A stretch of 64,000 nucleotides of DNA from assembly GCF_023227905.1 (NCBI RefSeq), contig NZ_JALOCF010000003.1:94772-158771 (forward strand). Reading direction: 5' to 3'. The notes under the pieces were generated by a model, which saw nothing but the letters and a program-made list of their open reading frames with translations, had not been told where the DNA came from and made no database searches. Shown piece after piece: positions 43,465 to 52,442 of the stretch (positions within the stretch are counted from its first letter, which is position 1; every line of letters begins with the position of its first letter). Source of the DNA: Methylobacter sp. (lineage in GTDB: Bacteria > Pseudomonadota > Gammaproteobacteria > Methylococcales > Methylomonadaceae). Made by a program: the position numbers and the translations under genes.

Positions 43465-45294
43465 ATGCACAAAGTCCTTTTGCTGATTGTCATCCCGTTA
43501 TTGTCTTACGGTTTTTGGTTAAGCGATGAATTTAAAGGCATTGCGGCGGGTGTTTCTATTTTCCTGTTCGGCATGCTGTCTCTGGAACAAGGCTTTAAAG
43601 CCTTTACCGGAGGCGCGCTGGAGCGGATTCTGCAAAAAACCACCAACACTTCCTGGAAAAGTTTCGGCTTTGGCTTTTTGTCGGCTGCATTAATGCAGTC
43701 CAGCGGCTTGGTCTCCATCATTACCATTTCGTTCCTGAGTGCTGGCTTGCTTGATTTAGTCGCCGGCATCGGCATTATTTTCGGCTCCAATCTGGGCACA
43801 ACCACTGGCGCGTGGCTGATTGCAGGACTTGGATTAAAAGTTAACATTGCGACCTACGCCATGCCGCTGCTGGTTTTTGGAGTGTTATGCGTTTTCCAGA
43901 ACAGCAAGCAGTTAAAGGGAGCCGGCTACATCCTGACCGGCTTGGGTTTTCTGCTGCTCGGCATACATTATATGAAAGAGAGTTTCGAGCATTTCGAAAC
44001 CACCATAAACCTGGCTAACTACGCCATGCCCGGCGTCAAAGGGCTATTGATCTATACTGCCGCAGGAATTATTGCCACCGTTATCATGCAGTCCAGCCAT
44101 GCGACGATGCTATTGACCATTACTGCGGTTTCCGTGCATCAAATTACTTACGACAATGCACTGGCTCTGGTCATCGGCGCCAATATCGGCAGCACTATCA
44201 CCGCAATCATTGCCTCTTTCGGTGCCAATATCCAGGGCAAACGACTGGCGGGCTCGCACCTGTTAGTTAACCTGCTTACCGGAATTATTGTATTGCTGTT
44301 TATCAAGCAATTCGGCAGTGCTGTTGACATTATCAGCGAAAATTTGGGCATTGCCGCCTCAGATAGCGCGATGAAACTGGCGGCCTTTCACAGCCTGTTT
44401 AATCTTGCAGGCGTTATTCTCTTTTTCCCGTTTATTCATCAGCAAGTTCTATTACTGGAAAGAATATTCATAGAAAAACGCCCCGCTATTTTCAAGCCGA
44501 AATATTTGGACCCGTCTGCCATGGACTTCCCCGAAACAGTCGTTGAGTCTGTCAGGCTGGAAAGCATTCATTTATACGAAAATGCCATTCATATTATTTT
44601 GCACACATTTGGCCTGCGCAAACATGATCTCCAAGAAAACGACTTACTCAAGCAGCTCATCGGACAAAACAGCCACACGATTGAATACGATATCGATGCC
44701 GTCTATGAAAGGCGGATAAAAGGCATTTACAGCGCCATTATCGCTTTTATCAGCCAAGCCGACTTTACTTGGAAGATGGATCAGTCTTCAAAACTTTCCT
44801 GGCTGCGCGAGGCTAACAAACACCTTGTCGAAGCCGTTAAAGACACTAAACACTTGCAGAAAAACTGGTCCCGCTTCAGAACATCAACCAATCAAGCCAC
44901 GATCAACGAGTACAATAAAATTGCTTACCAATTAGTCCTGCATATCCAGCAGATTGAGAATTTCAGGCACGAAATTGAGAATAATGAGTTACCGTTACTG
45001 TCGCTGGACGCTTTAAAAGCGATCATTAAAAATGACGATATGCAAATGAATCGCGCCATTGAAACGCTGATCAGGAAACAGCAAATAACCCCTGAAACCG
45101 GTTCTTCCCTGATTAACGATAGCACCTATATGTACAGCATTAAAAAGAATTTGCTAAAAGCCGCCGAAACGCTATTTTTAAGCAAAGACACCAGCGCAGC
45201 CAAAGTTGAACAACAACTAGCCCTGAATGAAGTTGAAATTAACGATGTTGTTCAGGCCGTGGATACTCCGTCTACGCACCAACCTGATCGGTGA
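43465..45294 (+). CDS. Na/Pi cotransporter family protein with PhoU-like domain
   Basis: Inner-membrane protein of 609 residues. The first 340 residues have about nine helices with two inverted repeats marked by the motifs MQSSGLVSIITI and MQSSHATMLLTI (QSS motifs) and GSNLGTTTGAW / GANIGSTITAI, diagnostic of the NptA/PF02690 family. The remaining 260 residues form a cytoplasmic helical PhoU-like domain. It probably moves phosphate with sodium. A coiled-coil gene overlaps its end. Confidence 0.88.
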   Translation: MHKVLLLIVIPLLSYGFWLSDEFKGIAAGVSIFLFGMLSLEQGFKAFTGGALERILQKTTNTSWKSFGFGFLSAALMQSSGLVSIITISFLSAGLLDLVAGIGIIFGSNLGTTTGAWLIAGLGLKVNIATYAMPLLVFGVLCVFQNSKQLKGAGYILTGLGFLLLGIHYMKESFEHFETTINLANYAMPGVKGLLIYTAAGIIATVIMQSSHATMLLTITAVSVHQITYDNALALVIGANIGSTITAIIASFGANIQGKRLAGSHLLVNLLTGIIVLLFIKQFGSAVDIISENLGIAASDSAMKLAAFHSLFNLAGVILFFPFIHQQVLLLERIFIEKRPAIFKPKYLDPSAMDFPETVVESVRLESIHLYENAIHIILHTFGLRKHDLQENDLLKQLIGQNSHTIEYDIDAVYERRIKGIYSAIIAFISQADFTWKMDQSSKLSWLREANKHLVEAVKDTKHLQKNWSRFRTSTNQATINEYNKIAYQLVLHIQQIENFRHEIENNELPLLSLDALKAIIKNDDMQMNRAIETLIRKQQITPETGSSLINDSTYMYSIKKNLLKAAETLFLSKDTSAAKVEQQLALNEVEINDVVQAVDTPSTHQPDR

Positions 45295-45560
45295 TTAAAG
45301 CGATGAAAATAGAAAAGTTACTTCATAAACTACAAGCCTTTTTTGACACCGAAAGACATAAAAAAAGGCAACATGTTCAGGAACTAAAGAAAATCCTGCT
45401 TAAGCTCAAGAAAAAAGAACGCAAAATCACTCACGCCCTGCAGCAAGCTGACGACGACTGCTTGATAAGACGTTATCAAACTGAACTGGAGGTAATCAGG
45501 GTACAACGAAAAAAGGGCATTGAAGTTTTGCATCAGCTTAAAAAACTAAAAAAAACCTAA
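45291..45560 (+). CDS. Small Lys-rich coiled-coil protein
   Basis: Protein of 85-89 residues that is almost entirely charged heptad helix (KKILLKLKKKERKITHALQQ), very Lys-rich, with no other feature. A GTG start overlapping the transporter stop (GTGA) gives 89 residues; an ATG 12 bases on gives 85. The overlap suggests coupled expression with the transporter. Role unknown. Confidence 0.65.
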   Translation: MIKAMKIEKLLHKLQAFFDTERHKKRQHVQELKKILLKLKKKERKITHALQQADDDCLIRRYQTELEVIRVQRKKGIEVLHQLKKLKKT

Positions 45561-45671
45561 CCGCCCGTTACTTACTAGCGCAAGCCGGTACTGTTTCAAA
45601 TATAATAATACCGATTAAATTAGTCTAGATTTTCCATCCTTAAGCTAGTCTTTTGTATTTTTGAATCGCAT

Positions 45672-47288
45672 ATGCAGACCGAAGTATTCTTATCCGTTTT
45701 TATCTTATTAATGCTTGCATTATCACCCATCAAAATAAACATGCCGAACATCAACAACTCTGCTGTATTTCCTTGCCAGCTTTTTAAATTACTGAAAATG
45801 GCATTTTGCTCAAAATATAATCCACTGTTGCTTATCCTGCTTTTTCCTTCCCTGTCAATGGCCGCCGAAGAGGCCGTAGCTGTCCAGACTCAGCCATTGG
45901 ATTTGACTCAGCATTGGGCCGGTTATCTGGCTTTGCTTGTATTTGCCGTTGCCTACATCCTGGCCATGACCGAAGAAGTAACCGAGTTAAAAAAATCCAA
46001 GCCGATGGTGTTCGCGGCCAGCCTGATCTGGATTTTTATCGCCGTGTTTTATGCCAAAGGAGGGATGAGCGAACAAGTGGGCGTTGCGTTTCGCACCACC
46101 CTGGAAAGCTATGGCGAACTGTTTTTGTTCATCATGGTTTCGATGACTTATTTAAACGCCATGGAAGACCGGGGCGTATTTGATAGCCTGCGGGTCTGGC
46201 TATTGAGCAAGAACTTCAGCTATCGGCAATTATTCTGGATTACCGGCTTTCAGGCGTTCTTTATTTCGTCCGCCTGCAACAACCTGACCACCGCGCTGTT
46301 GATGGGGTCGGTTATCCTGGCGATGGGTAAAGGCTGCCCGCGCTTTGTCACCTTATCGTGCATTAATGTGGTGGTTGCCTCCAACGCAGGCGGCTCGTTC
46401 AGCCCTTTCGGCGACATCACCACGCTGCTGGTCTGGCAAAAAGGCGTCGTGCCTTTTGCCGATTTCTTCTCGCTATTGATTCCGGCCATCATCAACTTCG
46501 TTATTCCGGCAGCCATCATGCATTTCTTTATTCCTCAGGAAAAACCGGCTGCGGTAACCGAAGCCCAAGCCATGAAACGGGGCGGCTGGATTATCATCGG
46601 TTTGTTCGTAATGACCATTATTACCTCGGCTTGCTTCGAAAACTTCCTGGGCCTTCCACCTGCCGCCGGGATGATGATGGGCTTGACCTATTTGAAGTTT
46701 TTCAGTTATTACCTGCAAAAAACCCATGACTCCCAGCCCGCATTGATGCCAATGGATTTGACCGACGGCAAAATCGATCATTTTGCACCGATGAAATATA
46801 TGAATAATCCGCAAGCAGAGATAAATCAACAATTGGAGAAAGAGCAGCCGTTTGATATTTTCCAGAAAGTCGCTAACCTGGAATGGGATACGCTGCTGTT
46901 TTTCTACGGGGTCATGGTCGGCGTCGGCGGCCTGAGTTTCATCGGCTATATGGAAGTGGCCTCCCATTATCTGTACGGTACCACTGACCCCACAGTCGCT
47001 AACATTCTGGTCGGCATCGCTTCCGCGTTCGTGGACAACGGCACCATTATGCTGTCGGTACTGATCATGGAGCCTGACATATCCGAAGGCCAGTGGCTAC
47101 TGGTGACCTTAACCGCTGGCGTCGGCGGCAGCATGTTAGCGGTCGGTTCCGCAGCGGGAGTGGGATTGATGGGACAAGCGAAAGGGATTTATACTTTCAC
47201 CAGCCACCTGAAATGGACGCCAGTTATCGTGCTGGGTTATTTCGGCAGCATTGCCGCCCACTTTCTTATTAACGGGCGTTTTTTTTAG
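45672..47288 (+). CDS. nhaD: NhaD-type Na+/H+ antiporter
   Basis: Inner-membrane antiporter of the ion-transporter superfamily. Characteristic segments are VAYILAMTEEVTELKKSKP, the unwound-helix motifs SACNNLTTALLMG and ASNAGGSFSPFGDITTLLVW, and NILVGIASAFVDNGTIML with VGGSMLAVGSAAGVGLMG. At 538 residues the N-terminus may be overlong: internal ATGs at 45741 and 45798 come before a signal-like helix ending SLSMAAEE, and no start has a strong Shine-Dalgarno. Related to sodium and pH homeostasis. Confidence 0.88.
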   Translation: MQTEVFLSVFILLMLALSPIKINMPNINNSAVFPCQLFKLLKMAFCSKYNPLLLILLFPSLSMAAEEAVAVQTQPLDLTQHWAGYLALLVFAVAYILAMTEEVTELKKSKPMVFAASLIWIFIAVFYAKGGMSEQVGVAFRTTLESYGELFLFIMVSMTYLNAMEDRGVFDSLRVWLLSKNFSYRQLFWITGFQAFFISSACNNLTTALLMGSVILAMGKGCPRFVTLSCINVVVASNAGGSFSPFGDITTLLVWQKGVVPFADFFSLLIPAIINFVIPAAIMHFFIPQEKPAAVTEAQAMKRGGWIIIGLFVMTIITSACFENFLGLPPAAGMMMGLTYLKFFSYYLQKTHDSQPALMPMDLTDGKIDHFAPMKYMNNPQAEINQQLEKEQPFDIFQKVANLEWDTLLFFYGVMVGVGGLSFIGYMEVASHYLYGTTDPTVANILVGIASAFVDNGTIMLSVLIMEPDISEGQWLLVTLTAGVGGSMLAVGSAAGVGLMGQAKGIYTFTSHLKWTPVIVLGYFGSIAAHFLINGRFF

Positions 47289-47374
47289 GGGTATCGGCTA
47301 AAATCCCACTGTTACGCGCCGGTCAGCTTACGCTATCGATCGGCGCGGCAATTGGTCGTCAGTCTGTCCGCAAA

Positions 47375-48145
47375 TCACAAGCCCATCATCAAACTGCTGC
47401 CATGCTTTTTCAGCCACTGTCTTCGGGTTTTATAGTCAGGCAAATGTTCGCCAACCAAGGCCCAAAAATGGGCGGAGTGGTTCCTGATTTTGATATGACA
47501 AAGCTCATGAACCACCACGTATTCCAGGACTTCGGGCGGGGCTATGATTAACAGCCAATTGATATTGATGTCGTTATGAATGCCGCAGCTGCCCCAGCGG
47601 CTTCTTTGAGTTTTAATCTTAATGGTTTGCGGAAACAGCTGTTTTCTTTCCGCATGCTGTTTTACCACCTGCTCTACCTGAATTTTCGATTCCTTTTTCA
47701 TCCAGCGAATTAACGCTTCCTTTATTTCGGCACTGTGGTCTTTAATTAACAATGCCTCGGGCACATGGGCGGTAAACTCCTGGCCAAATTCTATTTTTAT
47801 CCGTTTCAATTTTGAAGCTAGCACTGACAATTTATACGATGCGCCCTGATAAGGAACTTCAGCGCCATGGCCATAAACAGCCGGAGCCAATTTTTTATGA
47901 TGCAGGCTATTGGCTTCGATTTTAGCCAGGGTTTGAATTATCCACTGTTGTTTGATCTGAACAAATTGATGAATCTTATGCTCGGAGGCTCTGGGAGGAG
48001 CGACAACTTCGACTTTGCCAAGCGTTACGACGATGCGCATCTGCGTAGCCCGTTGACTGCGCCGGATCTGGTAGGAAAATGCTGGATTAGAAATATCGGC
48101 TCTCTGTTTTGATGGTGACAAGATATTTTCGATTAGCTTAAGCAT
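47375..48145 (-). CDS. YgjP-like zinc metallopeptidase
   Basis: Protein of 256 residues of the DUF45/YgjP family. An N-terminal strand-rich part (SYQIRRSQRATQMRIVV) precedes the C-terminal zinc motif VVHELCHIKIRNHSAHFWAL and the family end RRQWLKKHG; KTQRSRWGSCG is also conserved. Substrate unknown. Its 5' end overlaps the hemoglobin gene by 8 bases, so the two are translated together. Confidence 0.85.
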   Translation of the reverse strand: MLKLIENILSPSKQRADISNPAFSYQIRRSQRATQMRIVVTLGKVEVVAPPRASEHKIHQFVQIKQQWIIQTLAKIEANSLHHKKLAPAVYGHGAEVPYQGASYKLSVLASKLKRIKIEFGQEFTAHVPEALLIKDHSAEIKEALIRWMKKESKIQVEQVVKQHAERKQLFPQTIKIKTQRSRWGSCGIHNDININWLLIIAPPEVLEYVVVHELCHIKIRNHSAHFWALVGEHLPDYKTRRQWLKKHGSSLMMGL

Positions 48146-48533
48146 CTTGGTTAATCATGTGAGTTGCCAGCTGTTGTAATGCCTGGCTTAAATTCTCCCT
48201 GAGCCTTACATCCATATTGACTTCGGCTAAGGCTTTATTCATGCACAACATCCATTGATCTCGCGCAGAAGCATCTATTGCAAACGGAAAATGCCGCTGC
48301 CGCAACCTTGGGTGTCCGTATTCCTGAACAAACAGATCGGGGCCTCCCAGCCAGCCGGATATAAATTTGAACAACTTGTCATGCGCAGACGACAAGTCCG
48401 CCGCATGCATGGCCCGAATTCCGGCGGCCTCGGGCAAGGTATCCATAAAAAAATAGAACCGCTCAACCAAACTGCGTATCGCTGCCTCTTTGCCTATCAG
48501 TTCATAAGGCGTTACTGGTGTGTTTTCTGTCAT
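48138..48533 (-). CDS. Group II truncated hemoglobin
   Basis: Globin of 131 residues. The signature GGPDLFVQEYGHPRLRQRHFPFAID contains the proximal His (RQRH) and is typical of group II truncated globins, as is the later ARDQWMLCMNKAL. Possible roles are O2, NO or sulfide binding; the sequence does not decide. It is first in a two-gene unit with a zinc peptidase. Confidence 0.88.
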   Translation of the reverse strand: MTENTPVTPYELIGKEAAIRSLVERFYFFMDTLPEAAGIRAMHAADLSSAHDKLFKFISGWLGGPDLFVQEYGHPRLRQRHFPFAIDASARDQWMLCMNKALAEVNMDVRLRENLSQALQQLATHMINQDA

Positions 48534-48669
48534 AATCCGATGCTGTAAAAAATCATTCTTTCAATAATCCGCTATTTTACTAAATATTCTTACCAACGCC
48601 TCCAAACTCTTGTAAGATTTAGCGGTCTATCTTTTCTGTTAACCATGTATTTTAAGGAGTCCAAATAAA

Positions 48670-49338
48670 ATGAGACTAAATACTGCTATTTCACGTCCGG
48701 AAGCCGATATTCTGGCAACCAACAAAGTGCTAAGAAACACTTATTTATTATTGTCGATGACATTGCTGTTCAGTGCGATGACCGCAGGTGCGGCAATGAT
48801 GTTGAACCTGCCGCATTTCGGCCCTATCATTACTTTGGTCGGTTATTTCGGCCTGTTGTTCTTGACCACCAAATTTAGCAACAGTGGCTTGGGCCTGGTT
48901 TTCGTTTTTGCGTTGACCGGATTTATGGGGCTCACTCTCGGCCCTATTTTAACCATGTACATTAAGGCTTTCAGCAACGGCCACGAGCTGATCATGACAG
49001 CCTTAGGGGGCACAGGCGTCATATTCCTGGGGCTTTCCGGCTACGCTTTAACTACGCGTAAAGATTTCAGCTTCATGGGCGGCTTTTTAATGGTGGGTGT
49101 GTTGGTGGCATTCCTGGCAGGCCTGGGCGCACTGTTTTTCACCATTCCGGCTTTATCGCTGGCGGTATCGGCCATGTTTATCCTGCTGATGTCCGGTATG
49201 ATCTTATTCCAAACCAGTGAAATCATTCACGGTGGCGAGACCAACTACATTCTGGCGACTGTTTCCTTATACGTTTCCATCTACAATCTGTTCCTGAGCC
49301 TGCTGCAATTGCTGGGTGTATTTAGTGGCGACGATTAA
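48670..49338 (+). CDS. YccA/Bax inhibitor-1 family membrane protein
   Basis: Protein of 222 residues with seven membrane helices, the BI-1 family layout. E. coli YccA modulates the FtsH protease and protects SecY (family knowledge). Characteristic stretches are TGFMGLTLGPILTMYI, TALGGTGVIFLGLSGYALTTRKDFS and the C-terminal ILATVSLYVSIYNLFLSLLQLLG. AAGGAG stands before the ATG. Confidence 0.88.
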   Translation: MRLNTAISRPEADILATNKVLRNTYLLLSMTLLFSAMTAGAAMMLNLPHFGPIITLVGYFGLLFLTTKFSNSGLGLVFVFALTGFMGLTLGPILTMYIKAFSNGHELIMTALGGTGVIFLGLSGYALTTRKDFSFMGGFLMVGVLVAFLAGLGALFFTIPALSLAVSAMFILLMSGMILFQTSEIIHGGETNYILATVSLYVSIYNLFLSLLQLLGVFSGDD

Positions 49339-49356
49339 TAAGTAGCGTTTTTACAT

Positions 49357-49396
49357 AAAAAAAGCCCGGCTTAATTTGGTAAACCGGGCTTTTTTT
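49357..49396. terminator. Bidirectional terminator (YccA gene / DUF2802 gene)
   Basis: 13-bp stem AAAAAAAGCCCGG / CCGGGCTTTTTTT with a 14-base loop, A-tract on the left and T-tract on the right. It ends both the YccA transcript and the leftward flagellar transcript. Confidence 0.9.
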
Positions 49397-49408
49397 ATGT
49401 TTGCCGTT

Positions 49409-49828
49409 TTAGGGCTGTGTTTTAGAGCCATGCAATCGGATCAATAAAGCGGCCTCATCATGGCTTAACCCGGAGTTTTGCATGAGTTCATTAACGCTAG
49501 CCCCGCTTCTTACCTTTCGGATATCTCCGCTGTACGGGTGAGAAGACTGGTCATTTTGCTCGACTTCAGCAATCTTTGCCGCCAGATCATCGATTTGCTC
49601 GTCGGTAACGGCTATCCGATTGTCTACCGTGGCTATTCGGCTGTCGACACTCAAAGCGGCGGAGCACAAGCCGGCAATATCATTGCAGTTACCGTGAACG
49701 ACATCATTAAGAACCTGATAATCGCGTTTAATTTTCATTTGCCCACGCACCAGCCAAAAAAACGCCACAAGCATCACAACGATAATTACGCTCTCAATGA
49801 TAAAGGCGACCATTAAAAGATTATTCAT
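49409..49828 (-). CDS. DUF2802 protein at the end of the flagellar operon
   Basis: Protein of 139 residues with one N-terminal membrane helix (about 5-27), a coiled-coil middle (about 58-92) and a C-terminal DUF2802 segment containing MQNSGLSHDEAALLIRLHG, which looks like a small helix-turn-helix. The family sits at the end of polar flagellar/chemotaxis operons; function unknown. Its ATG overlaps the stop of the 52-residue gene (TGATG). Confidence 0.75.
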   Translation of the reverse strand: MNNLLMVAFIIESVIIVVMLVAFFWLVRGQMKIKRDYQVLNDVVHGNCNDIAGLCSAALSVDSRIATVDNRIAVTDEQIDDLAAKIAEVEQNDQSSHPYSGDIRKVRSGASVNELMQNSGLSHDEAALLIRLHGSKTQP

Positions 49829-49986
49829 CAGGCAATTTCATCAATATGTTGAGCAGGTTCAGCATCTTGCTCTTGCTCTTCCGCATTTTCTCTGCGCTGC
49901 TGTTTTTTCTGGCGATGATCATCCCGGTCGATTTTTTTGGGTTTTATGACTGGAAAAGAGGGTGATACGGGCTGTATTTCTAACAT
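49828..49986 (-). CDS. 52-residue polar protein between motD and DUF2802
   Basis: Begins MLEIQPVSPSFPVIKPKK and continues with a Lys/Arg/Gln/Glu-rich helix (HRQKKQQRRENAEEQEQ), ending in DEIA. A perfect AGGAGG lies 5 bases before its ATG, and its TGA overlaps the DUF2802 ATG, so translation is well supported despite the size. No homologue is recalled by name; small proteins occur at this site in other polar flagellar operons. Confidence 0.7.
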   Translation of the reverse strand: MLEIQPVSPSFPVIKPKKIDRDDHRQKKQQRRENAEEQEQDAEPAQHIDEIA

Positions 49987-50071
49987 ACCGGCCTCCTGTA
50001 ACTAAAATTGGCGTAAATGAGGATCTCATATTTAATATTAGCAGTCATTCCGCTTTATTGTTAAAAAAGCA

Positions 50072-50923
50072 TCATGGCCGATCAACAACCGTTGCCGTCG
50101 GAGCCAAGTTTAACAATTTGGCGCGTTCTTCATCATTCGCGCCATAACGGGCAAAAGCCTGCGACATTAAAACCAGAACCACCCGCCGGTTCTGAAACCG
50201 GCCCACCTCGGTCTTGTTGTCGGCGATAGGATGAAATTCTCCATAGCCGATCGCCGACAAACGAAGAGGATGAATACCCTCCTTAACAAGCTCATGCACA
50301 ACACTGGTTGCCCGGGCGGACGACAAATCCCAATTCGACCTGAACTTTATATTATCGATAGGGACATTGTCGGTATGCCCTTCAACCTGAACCATATTGG
50401 GCAACGGGTTAATCACCTCGGCAATCTTTTTCAATACCGGTATCGCTGTTTTGGATAATTCCGCCTCACCGCTCAAGAACAGCATCTCGCTATTCATTTC
50501 CAGCTCTATCCAATAGTCATTTTTCTTAACTGCCACGAACTTGTCGTCAATAAAAGGCGCTAAAACCTGCTCAAATTGGCCTGACACTTGGCTCAACCGC
50601 TTTCTTTCCTTTAATATTTCTTCACTTAGATCGCGCTTTTCCTCAACATCTGTCGTCGCTGGATTTTCCAACGGGATGGGCTGAATAGATGTCGGCACAG
50701 TACCTATCTGAATGGGGTCAATTTCATTGCCGTGTTGTCCGTTATTGGAAAACGCTTCGCCTAATGACTCGGACAGTGTCTTGTACTTGCCTTCATTAAC
50801 TGAGGAAATTGCATACATGACCACAAAAAAGGCAAATAACAAAGTTATGAAATCGGCGTATGACACCAGCCACCGATCGTGATTATTAGCCTCTGCTGTA
50901 CGTCTTTTCCTGCGCCTCGCCAT
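50072..50923 (-). CDS. motD: Flagellar motor protein MotD (MotB-like stator)
   Basis: Stator subunit of 283 residues. The basic N-terminus (MARRRKRR) is followed by the proton-channel helix with the essential Asp in SYADFITLLFAFFVVM. A linker leads to an OmpA/MotB peptidoglycan-binding domain (VQVEGHTDNVPI, then NWDLSSARATSVV and GRFQNRRVVLVL). Paired with MotC 3 bases upstream. Confidence 0.92.
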   Translation of the reverse strand: MARRRKRRTAEANNHDRWLVSYADFITLLFAFFVVMYAISSVNEGKYKTLSESLGEAFSNNGQHGNEIDPIQIGTVPTSIQPIPLENPATTDVEEKRDLSEEILKERKRLSQVSGQFEQVLAPFIDDKFVAVKKNDYWIELEMNSEMLFLSGEAELSKTAIPVLKKIAEVINPLPNMVQVEGHTDNVPIDNIKFRSNWDLSSARATSVVHELVKEGIHPLRLSAIGYGEFHPIADNKTEVGRFQNRRVVLVLMSQAFARYGANDEERAKLLNLAPTATVVDRP

Positions 50924-50926
50924 AGC

Positions 50927-51682
50927 CTAGTCTTTAGATGAATCTTGTAGATAGCCGCCCAGTTTCAGCTCGATATTTCTTGGATTTTCGCCCTCTGCAA
51001 TAGCAATAATGCCATCAGCCAACATTTCTCTGGCCTGGGTCGCCGCAAGTACATAAGCTTTTAATTTATTGGACATCGGTAAAAAAACCAGGTTAGCAGA
51101 TCCTACGCCATATATTGTCGCGACAAAAGCTGTTGCTATGCCCTCCCCTAAAAGTTCCGGGTTAGTGAGGTTTTGCATGACATGAATTAAGCCCATCACA
51201 GCGCCGAGAATACCGATGGTCGGCGCATACCCACCCATCGCTTCATATAATCCTGCCGCCTGTAAGCCTATACTTTCTTTCGACAATATATCCAAATCCA
51301 GTATATCCCGAATGGCATCAGGATCAGTTCCGTCAATCAGCAACTGCAAGCCTTTTTTTATAAACGGATCTTGTTCATCGGGCAGCGTATTTTCAAGGCC
51401 TAACAAGCCTTCCTTACGCGCCATGTGACTCCAATGAATTACCTGGTCAATCTGCACAGAAAGATTTATTTTCTGAGGCATTAATACCCATGAAAGCATT
51501 TTCATGCTCCTGACAAAAACGGCTGGCGGAAATTGCAACAGTGTCGCCCCGACTGTTCCTCCAAACACAATAATGAGCGCAGGTACGTTAATCAGCGAAC
51601 TGACATCACCGCCATCCAGCATAACTCCCAACAAAATTGCACCGAAGCCGACAAAAATCCCCGCAATACTTAAAATATCCAT
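50927..51682 (-). CDS. motC: Flagellar motor protein MotC (MotA-like stator)
   Basis: Stator subunit of 251 residues with four membrane helices and a cytoplasmic loop (RKEGLLGLENTLPDEQDPFIKKGLQLLIDG). The final helices contain GGYAPTIGILGAVMGLIHVM and GVGSANLVFLPMSNKLK, both conserved in MotA/PomA. It follows fliA with only 31 bases between, where chemotaxis genes would normally lie. Confidence 0.92.
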   Translation of the reverse strand: MDILSIAGIFVGFGAILLGVMLDGGDVSSLINVPALIIVFGGTVGATLLQFPPAVFVRSMKMLSWVLMPQKINLSVQIDQVIHWSHMARKEGLLGLENTLPDEQDPFIKKGLQLLIDGTDPDAIRDILDLDILSKESIGLQAAGLYEAMGGYAPTIGILGAVMGLIHVMQNLTNPELLGEGIATAFVATIYGVGSANLVFLPMSNKLKAYVLAATQAREMLADGIIAIAEGENPRNIELKLGGYLQDSSKD

Positions 51683-51713
51683 TTTTAGTTTTCAGCTTGC
51701 CTACCGGAAATCA

Positions 51714-52442
51714 TTAATCGTTGGTCCATTCGGACAATCTTGAACGCAATCTCAACACCGCCTGAGTGCAGATTTGACTGACCCGGGATTCACTCACATT
51801 CAAAACTTCTCCGATTTCGCGCAAATTTAGTTCCTCATCATAATAAAGAGCTATAACCAAACGCTCACGCTCAGGCAAGCCCATGATGGCCTTTGCCAAC
51901 GCCCGTTGAAAACCCTCCCGGCTGATGCCGTCTACAAGGCCTTGTTCATGATCCAGGACATCATCAAGGTAATAATCACCATCTTCCGCCAATTCTTCGA
52001 CACTGAACAGGCGGCAGCTGCTTGAGTCCTGAAGAATGTGATTATATTCATCCATGGCGATGCCTAGCTGCTCGGCCACATCGACGTCTCTTGCTTCGCG
52101 GCCGGTTCTATTTTCGATTTCCCGTATGGCGTCGGAAACCATCCGTGATTTCTTATGCACGGAGCGAGGCGTCCAATCACTGCGCCTGACCTCATCCAGC
52201 ATGGCTCCCCGGATACGAATGCCCGCATAGGTATCAAAGCTGGCGCCCTGCGAGACGTCATAATTCTTGATGGCTTCCAGCAAGCCGAGCATCCCCGCCT
52301 GAATCAAATCATCGACCTGAACGGAATCCGGCAGCCTGTTCAATAAGTGGTAGGCAATGCGCTTAACTAACGGCGCATGCTGCAAGACACGCTCATCGGT
52401 GCCTCCAGCCTGTACCGCAGTGTACATTGCCACTCCACTCAT
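51714..52442 (-). CDS. fliA: Flagellar sigma factor FliA (sigma-28)
   Basis: Directs transcription of late flagellar genes. Length 242. Region 2 (VQVDDLIQAGMLGLLEAIKNY, SFDTYAGIRIRGAMLDEVRRSDW) and region 4 (LNLREIGEVLNVSESRVSQICTQAVLRLRSRL) are intact. Its start overlaps the flhG stop (ATGA). Confidence 0.94.
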   Translation of the reverse strand: MSGVAMYTAVQAGGTDERVLQHAPLVKRIAYHLLNRLPDSVQVDDLIQAGMLGLLEAIKNYDVSQGASFDTYAGIRIRGAMLDEVRRSDWTPRSVHKKSRMVSDAIREIENRTGREARDVDVAEQLGIAMDEYNHILQDSSSCRLFSVEELAEDGDYYLDDVLDHEQGLVDGISREGFQRALAKAIMGLPERERLVIALYYDEELNLREIGEVLNVSESRVSQICTQAVLRLRSRLSEWTND

